Below, one piece after another: positions 47,855 through 56,187 of a stretch of DNA of 64,000 bases (its first letter is position 1; every line of letters starts with the position of its first letter). The stretch lies in contig JAPOSZ010000014.1 in assembly GCA_026709415.1 (NCBI GenBank), forward strand, positions 124,001 to 188,000. Reading direction: 5' to 3'. The position numbers and the translations under genes were made by a program. This DNA comes from Flavobacteriaceae bacterium (GTDB lineage Bacteria > Bacteroidota > Bacteroidia > Flavobacteriales > Flavobacteriaceae). The notes beneath the pieces were generated by a model. That model made no database searches, was not told the DNA's origin, and saw only the letters and a list, made by a program, of their open reading frames with translations.

Positions 47855-49150
47855 TTATAAACCAAATAGTTGAGGTAGCCAAAGAGACAAGGAAGGAATA
47901 TAGGTGATTAGAATTAATGAAATAATCATCACCACATAAAATGGCAACAAGGGTTTCACAATTTTTTCAATGGAAGTTTTGGAAATACCAACCCCGACAA
48001 AAAGAACAGTTCCCACAGGTGGGGTACATAAACCAATGCATAAATTGAGCACCATCATCATTCCAAATTGAATTGGATCAATGCCTATCGAAGTGACTAA
48101 TGGTAAAAAAATAGGGGTAAAAATCAGTACAGCTGGTGTGATGTCCATAAAGATTCCAACAAATAAAAGAATGAGATTGATGATGAGTAAAATAATAATC
48201 GGATTTTCACTAACGTCAAGTAAAAAGTAACTCAAGCTTTGTGGGATATTTTCAAAAGCCATGACCCATGACATGCTCATGGAGGCTGCTATTAAGAGCA
48301 TGACAATGGCATTGGTTTTTGCCGTGGATAGAAAGATATGAGGTAAATCTTGGACGTTAATCTCTTTGTAAGCAAATCCTAGTACAAGAGAATACAAAAC
48401 AGCAATCGCCGAAGCTTCTGTGGCTGTAAAAAATCCAGCGACAATACCGCCAATGACAATAATCAATAAAAGCAAAGCGGGCAGAGCAGCCAAGAATTTT
48501 TTAATCACCTCCATCAATGGACTGAACCCAAATGTTTGGTATCCTTTCTTTTTAGCCCATATCGATGCCACCACCATCAATAAAATGCCTGTGATAATGC
48601 CTGGAATGTAGCCCGCTACAAAGAGAGCCGCAATCGAAACGCCCCCACTAGCCAAACTATAGACAATTAAAACATTACTCGGAGGAATCAGCAAGCCTGT
48701 TGTAGAAGAAGTGATGTTGACGGCAGCTCCATACTCTCGAGAATAGCCTTCTTTTTCCATTTCAGGACCCAAAATACCACCCATAGCCGAAGCTGCCGCT
48801 ACGGCAGATCCCGAAATAGCACCCATCATCATGGCAGAAATGATGTTGATGAGAGCCAACCCACCAGGTAAAAAACCAACAATGGTCTTGGCAAAATCAA
48901 TCAGTCGTTTGGCAATCCCACCATGGGTCATCAACTGACCTGAAAGGATAAAAAATGGAATGGCCAATAATGAAAACCGATCGAGTCCAGTACCCATCCG
49001 TTGAGAAATCGTGGTTAGTGCGGGTAACCAAGGCATAGTCACCAAAATGGTCAATAGCGATGAAATAGCAATACTCCATGCCACTGGGGTTCCTAACGAA
49101 AGAAAAATTAAAAAACTAAAGACGAGAATTAAAATGGGAATGAGGTCCAC
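47855..49150 (-). CDS. dctM: TRAP transporter large membrane subunit
   Basis: 431 residues, about a dozen hydrophobic helices with the DctM signatures FFILSGQLMTHGGI and AAASAMGGILGPEM and a C-terminal GLCTPPVGTVLFV. Forms the sodium-coupled transport channel with DctQ. Last gene of the operon kdgK-eda-dctP-dctQ-dctM, three bases after dctQ. Substrate is likely a hexuronate by context. Confidence 0.93.
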   Translation of the reverse strand: MDLIPILILVFSFLIFLSLGTPVAWSIAISSLLTILVTMPWLPALTTISQRMGTGLDRFSLLAIPFFILSGQLMTHGGIAKRLIDFAKTIVGFLPGGLALINIISAMMMGAISGSAVAAASAMGGILGPEMEKEGYSREYGAAVNITSSTTGLLIPPSNVLIVYSLASGGVSIAALFVAGYIPGIITGILLMVVASIWAKKKGYQTFGFSPLMEVIKKFLAALPALLLLIIVIGGIVAGFFTATEASAIAVLYSLVLGFAYKEINVQDLPHIFLSTAKTNAIVMLLIAASMSMSWVMAFENIPQSLSYFLLDVSENPIIILLIINLILLFVGIFMDITPAVLIFTPIFLPLVTSIGIDPIQFGMMMVLNLCIGLCTPPVGTVLFVGVGISKTSIEKIVKPLLPFYVVMIISLILITYIPSLSLWLPQLFGL

Positions 49151-49153
49151 GGT

Positions 49154-49621
49154 TTATATCGGTTTTTTTTGTGTGACTTTATAAAAAACAACCAATAAGC
49201 CACTCAAAGGAATGATTAAATAAACCACGCCAAGAGGAATTGACAGAGTTGGCGAATTTTGATTTAAAATGAGGGTGATGTAGACAAGATGACCACCTCC
49301 AATGATGAGTCCAAAAACAGCAAATAAAATAATAGACCAATTGGTGAAATGCCAAACAATCGTTTTCCATTTTGGAGAGAATTTGTTGACGAGGATATCA
49401 ATGGATACATGTTGATTTCGACCGGCGATATAAGCAGCTCCTAAGATGCCTAACCAAATCATCAAATAGCGTGATAGTTCATCAGTGAAGGATGAAGGCG
49501 TATCAGTAAAGTATCGAGTAAATACTTGGTAACTCACATTCAATACCATCAAAGCTAATATGATGATTAACGTGATACTGACAACTTGGTCAACTTTCTT
49601 ACGGATTTCGCTTACTTTCAA
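49154..49621 (-). CDS. dctQ: TRAP transporter small membrane subunit
   Basis: 155 residues with four membrane helices and the DctQ pattern TDELSRYLMIWLGILGAA followed by HVSIDIL. Pairs with DctM. Its start lies 23 bases inside the end of dctP. Small size and order are standard for TRAP operons. Confidence 0.9.
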   Translation of the reverse strand: MKVSEIRKKVDQVVSITLIIILALMVLNVSYQVFTRYFTDTPSSFTDELSRYLMIWLGILGAAYIAGRNQHVSIDILVNKFSPKWKTIVWHFTNWSIILFAVFGLIIGGGHLVYITLILNQNSPTLSIPLGVVYLIIPLSGLLVVFYKVTQKKPI

Positions 49622-50585
49622 TGGATTGAATTAATTGAGCTATTTCTGGGTCTTGCTTGAATGAATCATACATGGGACTGACAGCCTTTCTAAAGGGTTC
49701 TTTTTTAGGATAGATTACTTCAATGCCAGCTTGTTTGACTCCCAGCATCGATTCTTGTTCACTTTGATTCCATAAATCCCTCTGAAACACAGTCGAAAGA
49801 TCTACTGCTTTTTTTAGCCATGTTCTTTCTTCTTCCGATAGTCGATTCCAAAGGTGAGTACTGGTTAGGATGACGTCAGGAATACTGGTGTGTTCACTCA
49901 TGACGTAGTAGTTGGTGACTTCATAATGTTTGGATAAATACAAACTAGGCGGATTATTTTCGGCTCCATCCACCACGCCTTGTTGCAGTGAAGTATAAAG
50001 CTCTCCCCAAGAAATAGGTGTTGGGGAGGCTCCTAAATGTTGCATCATGGCAATGGCGGAAGCACTTTCCATGACTCTAATTTTCAAGCCCTTTAAATCA
50101 TCGGGATGTTCAACCCGTTGGTTTTTCAAATAAAAACTTCGACTACCTGAATCGTAATAACCAAGACCTTTTAACCATGAAGATGTCCCTAAATCCAACA
50201 GTGACTGTCCGGTTGGGCCATCAAGAACTCGAAATAAATGTTCTTTATCATCAAATAAAAAAGGCAGTCCAAAGATTTTAAAATTAGGAACAAAGTTTTC
50301 CATGACGGCTGCCGATACTTTAGTGATGTCTAAACTTCCGATCTGAAGCAATTCCAAACATTCTCTTTCACTGCCTAATTGTTGATTGGGATAGATAACT
50401 AATCGCATTTTTCCATCAGATAGCTTTTGAAGATGATGATCAATTTGAAGCATCCCTTGGTGAACAGGATGGGTCACATCCAGTCCGTGTCCTAACCTTA
50501 ATGTTCTGACGGAGCTAATTTCAGAACAACCAGCCATGAGTAATAACAAAATCGATAAAACCTTAAAGGAATTTGGAAGCTTCAT
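49599..50585 (-). CDS. dctP: TRAP transporter solute-binding lipoprotein, probably hexuronate-specific
   Basis: 328 residues. A short signal ends in lipobox LLMAGC, so it is anchored rather than free. The DctP fold shows in GSLDITKVSAAVMENFVP, KGLKIRVMES and GVVDGAENNP, where the Arg of KIRVMES is the conserved carboxylate ligand. Location with KDG/KDPG enzymes points to galacturonate or glucuronate. Followed by overlapping dctQ. Confidence 0.9.
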   Translation of the reverse strand: MKLPNSFKVLSILLLLMAGCSEISSVRTLRLGHGLDVTHPVHQGMLQIDHHLQKLSDGKMRLVIYPNQQLGSERECLELLQIGSLDITKVSAAVMENFVPNFKIFGLPFLFDDKEHLFRVLDGPTGQSLLDLGTSSWLKGLGYYDSGSRSFYLKNQRVEHPDDLKGLKIRVMESASAIAMMQHLGASPTPISWGELYTSLQQGVVDGAENNPPSLYLSKHYEVTNYYVMSEHTSIPDVILTSTHLWNRLSEEERTWLKKAVDLSTVFQRDLWNQSEQESMLGVKQAGIEVIYPKKEPFRKAVSPMYDSFKQDPEIAQLIQSIESKRNP

Positions 50586-50599
50586 GGCTAAAACACTCG

Positions 50600-51265
50600 T
50601 TACTTCAAATTTTGAATAAGCTTGACTACTTGTTTGACTCTTTGAGTTAACGTTTCAAAATCTCTGTTTTGGAGAATATCTTTTGAAATTAATTTGGACC
50701 CCATCCCCACACATACAGCACCAGCATCAAACCATGCTTTTAAATTTTCTTGATCGGTTGTGACGCCGCCTGTGGGCATGATGGATGTCCACGGCTGAGG
50801 AGCCAATACCCCCTTGATAAAATCAGGTCCATAAATATTACCAGGAAATAGCTTGACAATTTCGGCCCCTAATTCTTCGCATTGAACAATTTCAGTTAAA
50901 GTTCCACAACCAGCAATCCATAGTTTTTTACGTCGGTTACAAATATGAGCAATATCTGCTCTCAATACGGGAGTGACTACAAAATCAGCTCCGAGATTCA
51001 TATAGGTGCTGGCTTGTGCAGCATCGGTCAATGATCCCACACCCAGAACCATTTCTGGTAGCTCATCAATACATAGTTTACTGAGTTCTTCAAATATATT
51101 TTGAGCAAATTCTCCTCGGTGTGTGAATTCAATAATTCGAGCCCCCCCTTGATAGCACGCTCTAACGACTTGTTTGGCTAATGTTATATCCTGATGAAAA
51201 AAAAGAGCCACCAAGCGATCTTGATGGATTTTTTGGATGACTTGATGTCTTTGAATAAATGGCAT
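50600..51265 (-). CDS. eda: KDPG aldolase
   Basis: 221 residues, class I aldolase of the Eda family. The Schiff-base lysine lies in VKLFPGN, with the family segments IIEFTHRGEFA and LGVGSLTDAAQA. Splits 2-keto-3-deoxy-6-phosphogluconate into pyruvate and glyceraldehyde-3-phosphate (and may act on 4-hydroxy-2-oxoglutarate). Six bases after kdgK, 14 before dctP, all one operon. Confidence 0.93.
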   Translation of the reverse strand: MPFIQRHQVIQKIHQDRLVALFFHQDITLAKQVVRACYQGGARIIEFTHRGEFAQNIFEELSKLCIDELPEMVLGVGSLTDAAQASTYMNLGADFVVTPVLRADIAHICNRRKKLWIAGCGTLTEIVQCEELGAEIVKLFPGNIYGPDFIKGVLAPQPWTSIMPTGGVTTDQENLKAWFDAGAVCVGMGSKLISKDILQNRDFETLTQRVKQVVKLIQNLK

Positions 51266-51271
51266 CTTTTT

Positions 51272-52315
51272 CTATCTAACGACTCTTCCGGAGGCATCTC
51301 CACCCATTAGTTTTTCAACTTCAGGAACTGTTACTTGATTGGCATCTCCCTTAATGGTGTGTTTCAAACAAGACGCAGCAACTGCAAAATCTAATGCTTT
51401 TTGGTAATCGTCATTAAAAGTAATCAATCCATAGATTAAACCAGCCATGAAAGAATCCCCACCACCGACTCGGTCGACGATATGTGTGATTTGATATTCT
51501 TTCGTGGCGTAGGTCTTTTTCCCATCATACAAGATACCAGCCCACGTATTATGAGAAGCTGACAGAGAACCTCTCAGTGTGGTGATGACCATTTTGGCTC
51601 TTGGAAATTCATCCATCATTTGTTGGCATACTGAAACAAAACTTTCTGCTTTGACTTTTTCTCCTTCTGTGGTAATATCGATATCTTGGGGCTTGATCCC
51701 AAAATGCATGTGTGCATCTTCTTCATTTCCTAAGATGATATCGCAGTACGATGTCAATTCTCTCATGATACTTTCTCGATCGCCATCATATTTCCAAAGT
51801 TTGGCCCTATAATTTAAATCGGTGGAAATAGTTAAATGTTTACTTCGAGCCACTTTGAGTGCTTCAAGGCAGACATCTGCAGCCGATTGAGAAATGGCAG
51901 GCGTGATTCCCGTCCAGTGAAACCAATCGGCATTTTGAAATACGATATCCCAATCAACCATTCCAGGTTGTATTTCACTCATTGAAGAGTGTGCTCGGTC
52001 GTAAACGACTTTACTTCCTCTGCTGACGGCTCCCGTTTCAAGAAAGTAAATTCCCAAGCGTTGCCCACCTCTGATGATCTGAGAGGTATCCACACCACGT
52101 TTTCTTAATTCCATGAGAGCACAATCGCCGATATCATTATTTGGTAATCTTGATACAAAACTCACTGGAAGATTGAAGTTTGCCAGTGAAACAGCAACAT
52201 TAGATTCTCCCCCTCCATAGATAACATCAAATGAATTAGTCTGTGAAAATCTCAGAAATCCTGGTGGAGCTAATCGTAACATGATTTCTCCAAAAGTGAT
52301 GATTTTTTTTGGCAT
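51272..52315 (-). CDS. kdgK: 2-keto-3-deoxygluconate kinase
   Basis: 347 residues, PfkB sugar-kinase family. The N-terminal GGGESNVAVSLANF and the C-terminal DRVGGGDSFMAGL with the catalytic Asp are present. Phosphorylates KDG at O6 to KDPG, the step between UxaA and the aldolase. First gene of the operon; its promoter lies in 52316-52500. Some PfkB members here phosphorylate other sugars, but context supports KDG. Confidence 0.9.
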   Translation of the reverse strand: MPKKIITFGEIMLRLAPPGFLRFSQTNSFDVIYGGGESNVAVSLANFNLPVSFVSRLPNNDIGDCALMELRKRGVDTSQIIRGGQRLGIYFLETGAVSRGSKVVYDRAHSSMSEIQPGMVDWDIVFQNADWFHWTGITPAISQSAADVCLEALKVARSKHLTISTDLNYRAKLWKYDGDRESIMRELTSYCDIILGNEEDAHMHFGIKPQDIDITTEGEKVKAESFVSVCQQMMDEFPRAKMVITTLRGSLSASHNTWAGILYDGKKTYATKEYQITHIVDRVGGGDSFMAGLIYGLITFNDDYQKALDFAVAASCLKHTIKGDANQVTVPEVEKLMGGDASGRVVR

Positions 52316-52512
52316 AAATCGAAAATTATTTTAATAGAGTATTCCTTTGAGTCATCAATTATTATGGTATAAGATTGTATCGTTTGGAATGAGAAGTTAA
52401 TACTTTTTTAACATGTCTTAATTGATAGTCTTGTCGTTATCTTCTTCCAAACCTCTTCGAAGTTTTTCACTCTTAGCGTATATCCGATGATTTTTCTTTT
52501 TCTCTTTCTTTT

Positions 52513-52701
52513 TCACGTTTTTCTATAGTAGTGTCTCTTTTTTTCACTTTTTTTGTTTTTCTGAGCATTCGCGATGGTAAAGATGACTAGAGCTATGGTT
52601 GCTGAAGAAGCCACAATAGCAAATATGGGAGATAGAAATTGCCAACTAAACATGGCAAAAAAATACACCATAAAAATCTCTAACGTGGCTGTAGCTCTCA
52701 T
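52513..52701 (-). CDS. Possible small membrane protein
   Basis: 62 residues, two hydrophobic helices (FMVYFFAMFSWQFLS, then FAIVASSATIALVIFTI) and a basic tail of Lys-rich residues. ATG start at 52699-52701 lies just outside the inverted repeat that flanks the MNT/HEPN module. Could be real; no family known. Confidence 0.4.
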   Translation of the reverse strand: MRATATLEIFMVYFFAMFSWQFLSPIFAIVASSATIALVIFTIANAQKNKKSEKKRHYYRKT

Positions 52702-52710
52702 ACTACAAAT

Positions 52711-52732
52711 TTAAGGGACTTATACACTTAAC
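52711..52732 (-). repeat. Left arm of inverted repeat flanking MNT/HEPN module
   Basis: TTAAGGGACTTATACACTTAAC. Its complement matches 53581-53598 at 17 of 18 positions (GTTAAGTGTATAAGT identical). The two arms enclose the whole MNT/HEPN module and little else. Confidence 0.75.
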
Positions 52733-52757
52733 CTAAAATCAATCGATCCAATGCTGT

Positions 52758-53156
52758 TTACCAAGTCAATTCCGTCCCCTTGTCTCGATCTTTTCTCACT
52801 TTAATGAAGGAAGCGATCGTATCCAAACTTTTTTCAAATTCAGGAACACTGTTTATAGCGGTGTTCCAAACAATTTCTAAATCAGCTTCGTGGTAGTCAT
52901 GGACTAAGCGATGTCTCATCTTCTCAATTTTAGCCTAGGGGATCTTAGGGAATGCGTGTTTCACTTCATCGGTCATCTTGTAAACATATTCACCGATTAG
53001 CTCGATGTTTTTAATCAACGCATCTTGAGTCATCCAATCCTCTAACAAAACATCATAATCCTTTATTCTGGCAACCAATTCACTGACCTTATCAACAGAT
53101 TTTTTAATCATAGCAACCCGAAGAGAGTCGTCAGCGACAGAGGGTCTTTTCATCAC
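52758..53156 (-). pseudogene. HEPN ribonuclease toxin with in-frame TAG before the active site
   Basis: In one frame from ATG 53154-53156 to TAA 52758-52760 (133 codons). A TAG at 52935-52937 stops translation at residue 73, after HAFPKIP. Beyond it the frame continues AKIEKMRHRLVHDYHEAD with the RX4H motif RHRLVH, then LEIVWNTAI, as in intact HEPN toxins of this kind. In relatives the residue at the stop is usually Trp (PW), so TGG to TAG explains it. Without read-through, the ribonuclease motif is not made. Its start overlaps the MNT antitoxin by 26 bases. Confidence 0.85.
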
Positions 53157-53433
53157 ACAATAATATCATATCGTTCAAAATAGATTCTTTAATGATAGGA
53201 TTTAAACAATCAAATTTCACTAAATCTACCTTTCGATTCAACTTCTTTTCTAAATTTTCAATCAAATCATGTAATTCAAAAAACCCAAAATACCCATCAA
53301 ACGAATAAGCAATATCGACATCACTATCCGTTCTTTCTTCTCCTCGTGCGACGGAACCAAATACGCCAATTTTCGTCGGTTGATACGGCTTCATGCTATC
53401 GACAATGATTTGTTGTTCTTTGGGAGATAACAT
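53131..53433 (-). CDS. Minimal nucleotidyltransferase antitoxin (MNT), intact
   Basis: 100 residues. The full active-site pattern GSVARGEERTDSDVDI is present at about residues 26-41 (GSxARG, then Asp-x-Asp), and KVDLVKFD supplies the third acidic residue. MNT proteins of this class AMPylate the HEPN partner to silence it. Here the antitoxin looks functional while its partner is nonsense-mutated, the reverse of the copy at 16995, where the antitoxin site is lost. Confidence 0.9.
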   Translation of the reverse strand: MLSPKEQQIIVDSMKPYQPTKIGVFGSVARGEERTDSDVDIAYSFDGYFGFFELHDLIENLEKKLNRKVDLVKFDCLNPIIKESILNDMILLCDEKTLCR

Positions 53434-53827
53434 ACTTAATAAGTCATTTCAAAAGTAATCAATTGAAAACAAAACCCATAATCCCCAGATGGAGGTTTTA
53501 TAGGGGGGATTAGATGGTAAAAATTTAGATGCAACGTATCCGTCCCAAACCGAAAATAGAGTCTCATCGATCGATATTAAGTTAAGTGTATAAGTTCCAA
53601 ATTTAAGATGTTTTAATTATCAATCTCCTTCGAACTCAATTTTTGACATTCACTAGCATTTCCAACCTAGAATTTAAATCAATAGTTGTCAATCCAAAAT
53701 AACTCTGAAGAGTTCCACTTGATGAGTATGAAGATTTGATGACGTTTCGATTGGGATTTAGTAAAATTATAAAAAGGCTACACCAAAGTATTGTGATTCA
53801 TTTCAAAGGTTCTTCGTTTCACTATAT
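53434..53827. other. Spacer with right arm of the flanking inverted repeat; otherwise empty
   Basis: No gene. GTTAAGTGTATAAGTTCC at 53581-53598 is the right arm of the repeat flanking the MNT/HEPN module. The motif TATAAGTTCCAAA at 53589-53601 also occurs at 16891-16903, upstream of the other MNT/HEPN copy. Confidence 0.6.
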
Positions 53828-53844
53828 GAGACCTTTGCACTAAA

Positions 53845-53865
53845 ATTTTGGCTTTCCGCCAAAAT
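53845..53865 (+). other. Hairpin near the left end of the IS5-type element
   Basis: ATTTTGGC (53845-53852) pairs with GCCAAAAT (53858-53865) over a five-base loop. It lies between the terminal repeat and the transposase; such structures often limit read-in expression from outside promoters. Confidence 0.45.
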
Positions 53866-53920
53866 AGAGGATTTGGTCGAAAATTCCCTTCTTTTTATTT
53901 GACAATTTGTTTTTATCATT

Positions 53921-55024
53921 TTGTTTTTGTCTATGGTACGCGTGATGAATCACTTCAAATCTTATCAATCCAAACCAATGAGCTTTTTTAATCCCCATCA
54001 AGGGCGGAGCCGCACAACGACCCAAAAATTCTTCAATCAAGTCAATGATATTATCGATTGGGAGCCGATCGAGGCTTTATTGATCGACAACGATCAATCC
54101 GGCAAAAAACAACGAGGCCAAAAGGCTTCTCATCCCATGATCCTATTGAAAATGCAACTCATCTCCGTCTGGTTCCACCTCTCGGATGTTCGAACCGAAG
54201 AGTTCATCAAAGACAGCATCCGTTTCACGGCTTTTTGCGGTTTGGACATGGAAGATGCGGTTCCTGATCACAGCACGCTGTCTCGCTTCCGTTCGGAGTT
54301 GACGGCCAAAAAGATCGATCAAAAGATCATGGACGAAGTCCATCGACAACTCACCGAAAAGGCCGTGATCATTCAAGACACGGCCGTGGTGGATGCCAGC
54401 ATCACCACCAGTCCCTTCACCCCCAAAAGCCAACCCAAGAAAATGGCTCCAAACCGAAAAGAAGACGAGCGTGAAGAGCCCGAGCTTCAAGCTGAAGACA
54501 GCGATCATGAGGAACAAGAAGAAGAGAGTCCCAATGCCGACCATGAAGCCCGTTGGTTCAAAAAAAGGAAAAAGACGTATTATGGATACAAACGGCACAT
54601 CGCCACCACCGAAAAAGGCCTGATTCTGGGGGTCCATACGGTGGCGGCCAATGAGCATGATCGCCAAGGTCTCCAACCTTTGATGGATGGCCTTTCGGTG
54701 GCAGAACGACAACGAGTCTTGGCCGATAAAGGATACAAATCAAAAGAGAATGATCAACTTTTAGAGGCCATGGGTAGTGAATCCTTGGTGATGGAAAAGG
54801 GCGATCGCAACAAGCCTTTGACCAAGCCACAGAAAGAGCGAAACAAAGCCATCAGCAAAGAACGCTGGGTGGTCGAACAGACCTTCGGCGGTTTGGCTCG
54901 CTGGTTCCACGGTCAGGTGACCCGACTCAAGGGATTGGAGAAAGTCCACAACCAACATGTTTTGGAGTCCATCGCTTATCATTTGAAGAGATCACCAAGG
55001 ATGATGGCTCTCATGCAAGCATAG
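53921..55024 (+). CDS. IS5-family transposase
   Basis: 367 residues from TTG 53921, but ATG at 53933 or 53945 is more likely. The DDE residues sit in VVDASI, VLADKGY and VVEQTFGG, the IS5 order. An N-terminal DUF772-like region (FCGLDMEDAVPDHSTLSRFR) is present and an acidic linker (DSDHEEQEEESPN) separates the parts. Complete length, no stops, so the element is possibly active. Confidence 0.92.
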   Translation: MFLSMVRVMNHFKSYQSKPMSFFNPHQGRSRTTTQKFFNQVNDIIDWEPIEALLIDNDQSGKKQRGQKASHPMILLKMQLISVWFHLSDVRTEEFIKDSIRFTAFCGLDMEDAVPDHSTLSRFRSELTAKKIDQKIMDEVHRQLTEKAVIIQDTAVVDASITTSPFTPKSQPKKMAPNRKEDEREEPELQAEDSDHEEQEEESPNADHEARWFKKRKKTYYGYKRHIATTEKGLILGVHTVAANEHDRQGLQPLMDGLSVAERQRVLADKGYKSKENDQLLEAMGSESLVMEKGDRNKPLTKPQKERNKAISKERWVVEQTFGGLARWFHGQVTRLKGLEKVHNQHVLESIAYHLKRSPRMMALMQA

Positions 55025-55217
55025 AAAGATAGATGATGGAAAAAAGCTCTCAAAGCCTTATTCGGCTCAAAAATGAGGAGAAAAAGGAGCCAAAGAGGCC
55101 AAAATCCGAGAGATATCCTGATTTTTTGGAGGTAAGCCACATCGAACGAGTGGCCCATTGACTGAAAAAGAAAAAATAATTTCCTCATCATACCCCATTT
55201 TTTTGATTTTGCATTAT

Positions 55218-56153
55218 TCAAAGGTCTCTATATACATCAACTAGTTGTTCCCCAACTTTAAGTAGCCAATCGAAGTGTTCTCTTTGTTTTGATATGTTAT
55301 CAACATCGACGATTTTCTTACATTCAATTTTAGATGCTATTCTGTTTTCTAGTGGAAGCCAATCAACCTCACTTTCCACTTTTTCTCTGAATTGATTTTT
55401 GTTTTTCTCTAAATGCCGATATAACTCTTGATCGTTTTTGATATAAATGTGAACTCGAATTTCGTTTTTTTGAGAATCCCTAATGAAAGCTAGATGAGAT
55501 TTTTTATCTCTTGGAATGGTTATATCAAACCAATGTTGTGCTCTAGGTCTTCTATTAATGTTAAGTGTTGTATTAGTTTGAGGTGCGTAGTCTTTAAAAT
55601 TTTGCCAAAATTTGAGATGTTTCAGATTCACTTTTGACAACTCACTATCTGAAATCGTCATGGTTTTTGACCAATTATTTGGCTCTTCCAATACCGTAAA
55701 TTCAACTGCTGGTCTTGAGTTGTCAACTTGACATAGTCCAACTTTTACAAGAAAAAACGAAATGGAGTCTGGCATGTGTTTGTTAAACCAATTGATGGCA
55801 TTCTGATGGCCTTCGGTCGTTTCTTTGACAATCCAAATAATGATACAAGCGTCAAATGCCGAAGCATACGTCAGTAATTTTCCTAGATGATCGTGATCGG
55901 TTCTTTTGAGTTGATTTTCAATGATGATTTTTAAAATCTTTTCTTCAGAGCTAGCTATGTCAGCAACGATGTCAACATAAAATTGACCAGTAGATTTTTC
56001 CGTTTGAATATTTTGTACGCTTTCGAAATCAAAACCAATTGTTTCCGCTAGAATTTTAAAATGGTTTTCATCAGATAACCATTCTGTAAACTTGGGCTCG
56101 GTTTTCCAAATTTCATTAAGACAAACAGACCGTTTTTCTCCTAATTTCTTCAC
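55218..56153 (-). CDS. DUF4268-family protein, last codons replaced by an insertion sequence
   Basis: 311 residues. The central segment IIENQLKRTDHDHLGKLLTYA, seen with its IENQ and a nearby DIVAD (Asp, then Glu-x-Gln), is typical of a nuclease-like fold, and the C-terminal part matches DUF4268. The family is often found with restriction or defence genes; function unproven. The final codons GAC CTT TGA are inside the IS5-type end (the element inserted after VYR). On the other side of the element the frame would continue a few residues to a stop in host DNA, so only the tail is changed. Confidence 0.75.
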   Translation of the reverse strand: MKKLGEKRSVCLNEIWKTEPKFTEWLSDENHFKILAETIGFDFESVQNIQTEKSTGQFYVDIVADIASSEEKILKIIIENQLKRTDHDHLGKLLTYASAFDACIIIWIVKETTEGHQNAINWFNKHMPDSISFFLVKVGLCQVDNSRPAVEFTVLEEPNNWSKTMTISDSELSKVNLKHLKFWQNFKDYAPQTNTTLNINRRPRAQHWFDITIPRDKKSHLAFIRDSQKNEIRVHIYIKNDQELYRHLEKNKNQFREKVESEVDWLPLENRIASKIECKKIVDVDNISKQREHFDWLLKVGEQLVDVYRDL

Positions 56154-56187
56154 TATTCTCTTTTAAGCAAAATTAGAATGTAATGCA

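Larger units (their letters stand above)
53828..55228 (+). mobile_element. IS5-family insertion sequence
   Basis: 1401 bp with short inverted ends GAGACCTTTG (53828 onward; complement ending at 55228). Flanks are TATAT on both sides, giving a 3- or 5-bp direct repeat. It carries one intact transposase. The right end forms the stop codon of the neighbouring DUF4268 gene. GC content is higher than the host, so it was probably gained recently. Confidence 0.85.
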
